Shown one piece after another: positions 1 through 8,193 of a stretch of DNA of 64,000 nt. The translations under genes and the position numbers were made by a program. Within the stretch, counting starts at the first letter, position 1; every line of letters starts with the position of its first letter. Source of the stretch: Apus apus (taxonomy: Eukaryota; Chordata; Aves; Apodiformes; Apodidae); assembly GCF_020740795.1 (NCBI RefSeq), contig NC_067283.1, positions 45,559,659-45,623,658 of the forward strand, given 5' to 3'. The notes beneath the pieces were generated by a model, which was given only the letters and a program-made list of their open reading frames with translations, searched no databases and had not been told where the DNA came from.

Positions 1-502
1 AGCCTGTGCCGCCAAGGGCGGGCGGCAGGACCCTCCCGGGGGCAGGCAGCGCCGCGGACACGGCGGTGCAGGCCGGCCCCGCCACGCCAGCGCCCGCCGC
101 CGCCGGGGGAGCAGAGGGCGGCCCGGGCTCTCCGCTCCCGGGCGGGGCAGCACACGCAGGAGGGCAGCCAGAGGAGCAGGGCAGCCGGAGGGGCAGGGCA
201 GCCGCCGGCAGCTGCTGCCCGCGCCGCGCTCCCCGCGGGACGCCCGGAGGGGCCGGGCGCCCGGCCCGCGGCCGAAGTCCTCCTTCCTTCCCTCCCTCCC
301 TCCCTCCCTCCCTCCCTCCCTCCGACCCGCCCGCCCCGCAGCCGCCGCCCCGGCCCAGGAAGCGAGCCCGGCGGCGGCCGCGCAGCCCGGGCGGGGCGCG
401 GCTCCCGGCAGGAGGGGGCCGGGCAGGACCCCCGCCCCAACGGACACCCCCCTCCGCCCGGCGGGTGACGCAGCCCCGCGCCCCCCGCCCCGGGACACTC
501 AC
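1..502 (-). other. SACM1L: SACM1L intron 1, 5' part (GC-rich)
   Basis: This is the beginning of the first intron, still inside the CpG island. The open plus-strand frame across it is low-complexity Pro/Ala/Gly/Arg-rich translation of GC-rich DNA and is not regarded as a gene. The TCCC microsatellite is the only discrete element seen. Confidence 0.7.
279..323 (+). repeat. (TCCC)n/(TTCC)n pyrimidine microsatellite
   Basis: About eleven tetranucleotide units of CTCC/TTCC occur in SACM1L intron 1, about 180 bases inside the donor. The strand asymmetry (all pyrimidine on plus, all purine on the transcribed RNA) is capable of triplex or G-rich structures. Confidence 0.85.
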
Positions 503-564
503 AGCTTCAGGCTGGCGTAGGCTGCCGCCGCCGCGGGTCCTGCCGCTGCCGCTGCCGCCGCCAT
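503..564 (-). CDS. SACM1L: SACM1L first coding exon (phosphatidylinositol-3/4-phosphatase SAC1), partial gene
   Basis: SAC1 is an integral ER/Golgi membrane phosphatase that hydrolyses PI4P; only its extreme N-terminus is here. The ATG is at 564-562. The exon encodes 20 codons plus two bases: Met, seven Ala, Gly-Pro, five Ala, then YASLK and the first two bases of a Leu codon. A GTGAGT donor follows at 502-497. The ending AAYASLKL resembles the N-terminus of mammalian SAC1 (AAYEQLKL from memory), and the gene is the expected neighbour of LIMD1. The alanine-rich insertion of about ten residues is longer than I recall in mammals. All catalytic SAC-domain exons lie beyond the left edge. The frame stays open upstream to 993, but that stretch carries CCAAT and GC boxes and is read as promoter. 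Identification rests on a short peptide plus synteny. Confidence 0.8.
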
Positions 565-1000
565 CCGCCCCGCTCGCCCCGGCCCCGGCCCCGCTCCTGC
601 CGCGCCCTGCCTGCCCCTCCGGCCGCCGCCTCCCCGCGCCTGCCGCCACGGGAGCCCGCGCGGGACAAACCTCCTCGGGCGGGCGAGCGAGGGCCGCAGG
701 GCGGGGCACCGCCCAAGCAGGCAGGGGGGAGGGCCTGGGCTGACTCCCCGGCCTTGCGATTGGCTGAGGGGCCGCACCCTGACCCCGCCTCCGGCACCGC
801 AGAGGCCAACCAGGGCACGGCCCAGCGGTGACGTCAGGCCGAGGGCGGGAGGGGCGGGGGCGTTGGAGGGGAAGCGGTGAGGATTGGCCGGCGCTCGGGT
901 GGGGCGGGAAGCCACGCCCCCGGGCCCGATGGGCGGGGCGCCCGCATCGGATTGGCTGCCGTGCGCAGGAGGCCCCGCCCCGCCCGCCGTCACTGCTCAA
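565..1000 (-). promoter_or_regulatory. SACM1L: SACM1L CpG-island promoter and 5' UTR
   Basis: This GC- and CpG-dense stretch lies immediately upstream of the SACM1L ATG. Read on the minus strand it contains three CCAAT boxes (ATTGG on the plus strand at 759-763, 883-887 and 951-955), several GC boxes around 851-861 and 900-940, and a palindromic CRE at 829-836. No convincing TATA box serves the minus strand. The layout is typical of a housekeeping TATA-less promoter. The transcription start is inferred to lie around 600-800. Confidence 0.65.
829..836. promoter_or_regulatory. Full palindromic CRE (CREB/ATF site) in SACM1L promoter
   Basis: The octamer TGACGTCA is the consensus cAMP-response element bound by CREB/ATF factors. 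It lies about 265 bases upstream of the SACM1L ATG, between two CCAAT boxes, which is a normal working position for such a site. Occupancy is inferred. Confidence 0.55.
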
Positions 1001-1031
1001 ATAGCTGCGAGCAAAGGCTGTGTTTCGAGCA

Positions 1032-1104
1032 GGGCCAGTGGCGCAATGGATAACGCGTCTGACTACGGATCAGAAGATTCTAGGTTCGACTCCTGGCTGG
1101 CTCG
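1032..1104 (+). tRNA. tRNA-Arg(ACG)
   Basis: A 73-nt cloverleaf can be drawn. The acceptor stem GGGCCAG pairs with CTGGCTC (one G-U) and leaves discriminator G. The anticodon stem TCTGA/TCAGA encloses loop CTACGGA, giving anticodon ACG, read as ICG after deamination; it decodes CGU/CGC/CGA arginine codons. The internal Pol III promoter is intact: A box TGGCGCAATGG at 1039-1049 and B box GGTTCGACTCC at 1083-1093. No intron is present. The T-stem has a U-G wobble where I recall C-G in the human gene. A TTTTT terminator follows nine bases downstream. It is transcribed away from SACM1L, about 470 bases from that gene's ATG. Confidence 0.97.
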
Positions 1105-1112
1105 GCCGCTCA

Positions 1113-1117
1113 TTTTT
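1113..1117 (+). terminator. RNA polymerase III T-run terminator of tRNA-Arg
   Basis: Five consecutive T residues begin eight bases after the last tRNA base. This is the expected Pol III stop and gives a short 3' trailer for RNase Z processing. Confidence 0.85.
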
Positions 1118-2077
1118 GCCTCCTTGGACCCCCTCTTATTTTTTTCTTTTCCTGTCCTCCAGCCCTAGCGTGCTGCCTGCACGCCCTCCGCTCCTGCACA
1201 GGCCCACACCGGCCACCCCCTTTGGGAGGCCACCAGGTGCTGGGGCCTGTGGAGCATCCCAGGGTTGGGTGGTGCTGCAGGTGCTTGTGGCCCTTGGCAG
1301 CCCACCCGCCACAGGCACCTCCTCGGGGATGGTTGCTGCGGGGCAGCCCAGCTGGGCAACCCAGACCTGAGCTGTGGGGGAGCCCTGGATGGGGGGTTTG
1401 GCACAGAGCACGGGTGGGGCACATCGTGGCCAATTTCCCACTGGATCCAGCCCCCTGGGGTGGCATCGCCCACTTTCAGGCAGCTTCTCGCCTCAAGGAG
1501 GGTGAACACTGAAGTATAACCACAGCTAATCCTATTTATTCGCTTCATTTGCTCTATATCAGGAGGGCTGCTACCACCAGCAATACTTCAGCATCCCATC
1601 GTCGATAGCAGCGAAGCCTGCAGGGGCACCGCATGGCCACCTACCTCCCAGAGCCATGGCAGGAGGAACCGAAAGAGGTTTGGGATCTTCTTGCCAAAAA
1701 CCCACCTCACCGACTCTGCAAAGGAGAGCCCCGTATTGGGACTGAAGCCTGCTCCCACGCGTAGCACGCACCTCCCCAGCTCCTCACCCCGGAACCAAGG
1801 GCTTCCTGGAGGGATGCGCGGGCAGGATAGCCTCAGAAAGGGCCACAGCAAATCCCAGCCATCTGGACTGGATTTCCCCAGTGAAGAGAACTGGGGAAAG
1901 GACTGGAAATCCCCAAGGAAGCCCACAAAGAAGGTTTCCTCCCACCACTCCCTGCTTCAGGTCCTGATGTGGGGGAGAGGCAGAAGCTGGGAAACCAACA
2001 TTTCACAGCATAACTCCCTCTCCATGGACTCTGGGTAATGACAACCTTTGTAATTTTAGGAAAGACTTGACACTGAA
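1118..2077. other. Intergenic spacer between tRNA-Arg and LIMD1 3' end
   Basis: No exon, hairpin RNA or recognisable transposon was found. Overlapping short open frames on both strands have no family features. A possible alternative LIMD1 poly(A) signal (TTTATT on plus) is present at 1535-1540. Confidence 0.5.
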
Positions 2078-2097
2078 CATTGCTTTACGGTATTGTC

Positions 2098-2103
2098 TTT
2101 AAT
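2098..2103 (-). promoter_or_regulatory. LIMD1: Candidate LIMD1 polyadenylation signal (ATTAAA)
   Basis: On the minus strand the hexamer ATTAAA is followed 15-30 bases later by a GU-rich stretch (TGTTCAGTGTC), the arrangement expected of a cleavage site. It would give a 3' UTR of about 5.9 kb. TTTATT hexamers at 6547-6552, 6344-6349 and 1535-1540 are alternatives. The choice is by context only. Confidence 0.35.
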
Positions 2104-5100
2104 CACTGGAATCAAAACAGACTGGCAGCTTTGCCCCCCTCTGCCAGCCTTCAATCTTTATAAATATTTAACAGCACAGAAGAAAGGAGGGCTGTGTTCA
2201 CAGGTGGCTAAGGTTAGTTACACCAGCACAAATCCTAAAATACTGTCTCCTGGAGCTGAGCTTTGAAGGAAACATAAACAAAATAATTAGTACCGTTCAG
2301 TATTGTTAGCCAGGCTCTGGATTTGCTCTCCAGATATGGGAAGTGACAGCATGCATGTCCCCCTCTGGCCGTGCACCGCAGACCTGCTGGGTCGGTGCCA
2401 GGGGAGCTGGGAACTGCAGCCCGGTCATCCTTGCATCCCGGGGTGTGGGGTATCCCTGGTGTCTGCCCTCAGGGACTCTATGCCACCTGTCTTCACGTGG
2501 GGGATAGCTTCTGTCTTTTAGCTCCTTCCAGACTTAGCGAGCTACTGATTATATTGCCACGCGAGCTTCTGGCTGCCCTTGAAGAAAGCAGAGTGAAGGT
2601 TTTTATTGCTCAAAAAAGCTTGATTTGGCTTCTCCTTAGGATGGGTGAGCAGCTCTGGACTCACAGCAGGAAGATGTCTGCCCAATCAGCTCTGGGAATT
2701 ACACCTAGTGCCACTGCAGCCAGTGAGCAGCACGATGCAGAACCAGAAAAGAAAACTGCAACACACAAATGCAGTGTGACAAGAGAGGCAAAACCCCTCC
2801 CAGCAATGTGGGAGCTTGGCCTCAGAGGATGGGAGAAAAGGGCCGTTTATCTGGCCATATCCCTTCCCTGCCTGCAGGTACTGGCTCCAGAGATGTTTCT
2901 CCAGCAATAAGCCTGGGTCAATTTGTCCTCACAGTCATGTACAGAAGGTTGCTCCAAAGACATCTACAAACCCTGGCAGAGAGGTGTGACAGGCAGGTCT
3001 CTCACGGGCAGCATGTGCACAGAACTGACAGCATACACGACCCCAAAAGCACACAGAGAGCAGGCAGATGAGGCTGACATGGGAGGACAGTCCAGACCAG
3101 CACACCTAGGTGTGCTTCCCCTCAAAAATCCCTCTAATAAATGTCCAGTCATACGACAAACAAAAGCAAATCCCCTCCCTGCTGCATTCTCCCCTGTCTT
3201 CTGTAAGCACCTGCCATCTTTTCCCTACAGCTCCTGTATTTAAGTCACATCCTCCTTTCTCCCTGCACCTCCACTGCTTCAGTACATATTTTTGTATATT
3301 GAACAAGAAAGTTGGCAGTTCACTTCAGCAACCTCTTCGAGACAACTTTTGCAGTGCTGCACAATCATCCCCTAGGTATGTCTTGCCTGCAATAGAATCA
3401 CTCTGCCCTTGATCCAGCACTAACCTCTATGCACACACATTAATTTTCATGGACGTGTGCAGCCTTACTGGTTTTGGTGGGGCTGCACTTCAAGTTTAAT
3501 GCAGACCGAGTCCCTCATGCAATTTTCTTAGCAACAGCAGCAGAGTACAAAGCTGCTGCCGCATCGACCAGCAGCAGGCTGATACTCAGGTAGTTGGGAG
3601 GATCAAGTCAAAATGTTCAAGTCAGGATGGGGAAAAGGACCTGTTTTTTTCTGTTGCTTAAATAAAGTAGTGGTAAACTGAAGTGTAAAATGGGAATTAA
3701 ATCAATGAGGAAGAGTGTGCCTGTGATTCTTCCGAGGGCTATGGCTGCGTGGGAGGCAGAGGTTGCAGCAGTGCTTACGAACAGACCCAAATCCTGAAAT
3801 TCAGGGGTGCCAAATATTTGCCCAGGGTTATAAATCATTACAAAGAGAAGGCACAGGAAGATATTTGCTTTCTTCTCTTGGCAGCCAAAGATACCCCTTC
3901 CTTTCGAACGGCCAAGCCAGTCCCATGCCAGCTCTTAGGAGTCCAGTTCCACCCCTTTCACATCTGCCATAGCACACCTCATCCTTAAGAGACTCCACCG
4001 TTTCCAGACCAAGGAGTGATTGATTCCCTTTGTAGCAAAAAATCTACCAAAAAAAAAAAAATTAAACCTTGAAAGTCTGGAAAAACATTTTCAAAGCCCC
4101 CAGACAAAACTCAGAAACTGAAGAGCCATGGACCTCATCAAACACTCCTCACCAGGGTGTTTGAAAATGCTGTTCCCTGTGTTTAACATAAGAGCAGTTT
4201 CCTAAATCACTGATTACAGGTGTTTCTTACACTTTACACTTCCAAAAATATCTGCTGCTTCTATAGCCGGGGCTTTCCCTCTGGCTTTTATGCAAAAATT
4301 CTTATTTCAATTAGTTTCCATATTCTAAACAACAGAAATTTAACAGCATGATCTGAACAAAAAACTCTGTTAAGCTCCAGCTCCTGAAAGCAAGTTTCAG
4401 GGAATTCACTTGAATAACCATTTGTATGTCAAGCTACTCATTACCAGCACAATGGGACTTCCAGGGGTCCCTTACCCTAAAGCCAGTCAGAAGTTCGTGC
4501 TGGGGGAGGAATTAAACTTTTCACAGCACGTTTCAGCATCTTAATAAATAAAAAGAAAACAAGGGTTCACGGTGAACAGCAAAATCCAACGCCTATCAGC
4601 TAGGTGACAGACAGGATTTAACACGTTTTCTGAAATTCTCCTGCAGAGCACACTAAGCCTCCCCCCTCCAGCTCCTTTGGGGGAGCAGCCTGAAGGCAGG
4701 CAGCGAGGGATGCAGCTCCACAGATGCCTGGCAGGGGGGATCAAGGAGGAGAAGCCTCCCCTGTGCAGGGTAGGATGTCTCTGCCTCCCAGCAGACCCAC
4801 CATCAGGCAGCTGCAGAGCTGGGGCCAAGCTGCGAGCAATCAACACGGGCTCAGACGCCCACAGCCTAGGAGAAAAGGCAGGAATAATAAGGAGCTTAAA
4901 TTAATTCAAACTCCCAAGGATAAAAGCGGTGCAAGTTAGTACACATAGGCAAGCAGGGCAATGCAAGCAGACATTTGCTTCCAAACCACCAACTCACACG
5001 GTTCCATTTTCAATGGCTTCACATTTGTCGTTTCTAGCTCTTTGTAAATACAGGAAAGGAGAGTGTTGGCATTTAATAATTTATACTGGACCTCAAAACT

Positions 5101-6346
5101 GAAAGTAGGGCAGCCTTAATTTCCCCAGTGCTGAGGGATATGGGTTGGCTGACAGGAGTAACAAGACACCAACTGGGAGCAGAGGCCAGACTTTCTGTTG
5201 ATGCAAAGGAGGCTCCACAAAACAAGACTGCTCGAGGCCTTCCATGAAGCAAAATTGTCTTCTCCCTCTCCCCTTCTTGCCTGCTTATCTTGGGGTTGTG
5301 GGGAAGGCTGCACGAGTGAGACAGTGGTTTAAACTGTAGCCTTAAACAGAAAAGATCAGTTCTGATAGTGTTTTCAGCCAGAAAATATGCATGAAGGGTT
5401 GCTCTAAAAATCAAGAGCTAGCAAAAGCATGAGCCATGTGATAGCTGGTCTCTTACAGACAGAAAAAGAGATCAGGGATGGTGTTACCAGCTCACTTCCA
5501 AAAGCCATTTTGATATCTCACTGCCTTTACTGCCAGAGGAAACTCAAAGAGGGGAAGCACCAGCTCAAGACTATCTGAATTATTCACCAGAGACACTCAG
5601 CTGGAATTATCTCCCACTTCAGTCCCCTCAGACAGTCCTAAGATCACAGTTGCGTCTTGAGACATCCTTGCTGTGCCCAGCTGCACTGCAGGACACAAGC
5701 TGACACTGCATGCTGGGGTGAGAGCACTGCAGGATCCACCCTGGGCATTTTGTTGTCCCCAGTCCATATTGCCTGGATACTGCACCAAATACATTTTGTG
5801 TTGGTTCCCATCCCTTTGCTTTCCAGCATTTGGAGGTCAAATTAAGTCTCCAGGGAGCCCACATATTTGGGGTCAATTTTATCTCCTCTAAAATCACAGA
5901 TGAAACTCTCGGAATCACGTGTGGCTGAGATCCATGTATTCTGCAGTGGGAAAGTTCTCCCCTTGAGCTTTTGGCCACGCACTTAGGGGTTGCATGTCCC
6001 CAGGAGGAACAGCACCACAAAGCCAAGATACACAAGGAAAGCTGGGGCTCTGGATGGTTTCCTGCCATGTGCTGCCATCTCCATCCCAAAGAGCAGCAGC
6101 AACAGGTGGAGATGCTGACAGCTGGATGGGGCAGAAGGCTGCATGGTCTGCAGACCCAATGAAACTCCATGCCCAAACCACCACACTCTTAAGGCTTGGG
6201 CAGTTTCAGGTGCTCACACTTGAGCTGAGGCAAGCTGATACAGACATGTAGAAGATGGTGAACAGGCCACTCATCTTCTTGCCTGTGCCTTGTTCAGTAC
6301 TTAGCACAGCAACTTGCAGAACTCAAAACGGAGGCTCGTGGTATTT

Positions 6347-6377
6347 ATTAGCACAGGCAGAGACAGCCTGTGCTAAT
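6347..6377. repeat. Perfect 12-bp inverted repeat with 7-nt loop
   Basis: The arms ATTAGCACAGGC (6347-6358) and GCCTGTGCTAAT (6366-6377) are exactly complementary, with a 7-base loop. Both DNA strands would form the hairpin. It lies in the presumed LIMD1 3' UTR. Next to it are a duplicated TTACCACAGC motif and a second small palindrome, CAGCAC-CT-GTGCTG. Confidence 0.85.
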
Positions 6378-8055
6378 TACCACAGCTATTACCACAGCCA
6401 GCACCTGTGCTGCTCCAGATGGGCACTCGAGGCAGCCTGACTACACAGTGTAAAGTTCAAGGACAGATCCAGCTACATTTGTGCTACAGGAAAAGAGGTT
6501 TGGTTGAACCATGGTGCCAGGTGTGTGCCAGCAATCCCAGCACCAATTTATTGTCGTTTCCTCACTAAAAAGGTCTTTGAGAATGTCATCCTGTCCTCTG
6601 ACAATCAGAGCTGAAGTTACACCTTCAGCACGGATACATTAGAACTTAACTGGTTTTCCACACAGTGTATCAGAAAGGGTAGATAAGATCCCTGATTGCA
6701 TCTGAGACTTTAGAAGTTTTTTCTCAAAGAAAATATTTGTACCTGTCCATGAGGAGGTGCACAGCTTTGGTACCTACAGAACATGAGCTGCAGGCACATC
6801 TATCTTACATGTAACATTTACTGGGGGGACAAGACTTTTTTGACTATGAAGCAGGGGATTCAAAAAAAGAAACTGTCTGCCTTTCTGCTTTCTCAGCAGA
6901 ACAGAAACCAAGGGCCAAACTCACTAACTCCTTGCTCAGATAAGATGTTATTATTCACAGGAACAAATCTGTTTATATCAACAGACTCATTTGACTACAG
7001 GTTGTGGAGCTGGGCTCTAAATCCCTGCGTAACAAAGTCTTTCTAATGATCTCAAGTTTGTTCCCAGAGCTCTAAATAAGCACCATTATGAAATGGCTTT
7101 GTACTGGGTAAACACCACAGAAAGCAGTGGCCAGGCTGAGGGCTGAGCTGTGGGGACAAGCTGAAAAACTCAGGCAAGTGTCTGTGTAGGAAGAGCTTTT
7201 TGTCCAAAGCAAGCTCTGCAAGCAAGATTGAAGGCTGGATTTCCCCAGTGTCCACACTTTCAGCATTCTGACCTTTCCTTTCCAAATATAATCTGCTCTT
7301 CACTCTTACACAGCAGACAGGCCCCTGCATATCACACCGACATGCAAGCCCAGGCCCCGAGTCACTGCAGTAGATTAGCCTAGCTTGTTCCAGTTTTTTT
7401 TGTTCTGTTTGGAATGGGATGTTGGCTTCCTCCTGACAGCCAGCATGCCTGTTTTGGGTTTGAAGAGTTGGTGCTTTCACAGCCAGACTTGATACAGGAG
7501 TTCAGGGTATTAACTGGAAGGTCTGAGCAGGACATTTTGCACGTATCTTTTCCTTTTCCTGGAGAATTAATAAAAAGAGAGTGTCTAAAAACTGGTATTA
7601 ACAGGTTGATGTCCTTCAGGGAATCTGTCGAAACGTGCTTGCCAGGAAACACTTAGTAGACTGACAGGATGTCCCCGGCAGCCAGGCAGGCAAGACTCTG
7701 GCTTTTTAGCTGTGCATGGCAGGATCTGAGTTCAGAGGCAGGGCAGCAAGTTGTGCTTTCACTGAAGAATCTGCCAAAATGAGCCAAGAAGACTCTCCAG
7801 AGCAGAAAAAGGCACATAAAAGTAAACTGATCAGTTTAGGTAACATGTCACATTCTTGGTCAAGTAGACATGGTTTGATACAGCTGGAACTCACAAGCAT
7901 ACAGATTCTAGGAATCCAGCAAAAAATCCCTCACATCCTTTGACAGGAAGATTGCCGACTGGTAAGAAACATGCACAGGAAATCAGCTGAGGGTGGGGAG
8001 AGGGAGATCATGTAACAAGTCTTCTGTCCGGGCTTTCCCATCTCGGCCAGGCTGG

Positions 8056-8193
8056 CTAGTAGTGGTGCTGGTACACAGCTGCTGGGGTAGTGCCATTCTC
8101 TATGTGTTTCAGGTGACAGGAGTGACAAAGCAAATGTTCATCTAGCGGGTAACAGCGATGTCCATCTTCATCGTTCAGCTCCATCCCACAGTC
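8056..8193 (-). CDS. LIMD1: LIMD1 terminal coding exon 8 (end of LIM3 and C-terminus)
   Basis: It encodes residues 557-601 and the TAG stop at 8058-8056. It starts [17 protein letters not shown] and holds C558, C579 and C582. The last residues AAVYQHHY keep the QHH-aromatic ending of the mammalian protein. The acceptor is TTGCAG. Confidence 0.95.
   Translation of the reverse strand, partial: DCGMELNDEDGHRCYPLDEHLLCHSCHLKHIENGTTPAAVYQHHY

Larger units (their letters stand above)
2078..8055 (-). other. LIMD1: Putative LIMD1 3' UTR
   Basis: The segment follows the LIMD1 stop codon and holds no further exon or gene that I can recognise. Mammalian LIMD1 mRNAs have a multi-kilobase 3' UTR, so much of this stretch is probably transcribed. 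A perfect inverted repeat lies at 6347-6377. The true 3' limit is uncertain, and some of the left part may be intergenic. Confidence 0.45.

Noticed and set aside
6-743. 245-codon plus-strand open frame at the left edge
   Set aside because: It is a composition artefact of the CpG island, antisense to the SACM1L exon, and includes the TCCC microsatellite as a repetitive Pro/Ser stretch.
565-993. Open minus-strand frame extending the SACM1L exon upstream to a distant Met
   Set aside because: It runs through CCAAT boxes, GC boxes and a CRE, so most of it is promoter. The conserved protein starts close to the YxxLKL motif.
884-1370. Plus-strand open frames running through the tRNA gene
   Set aside because: They translate a tRNA and its flanks. 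The cloverleaf and Pol III signals define this locus.
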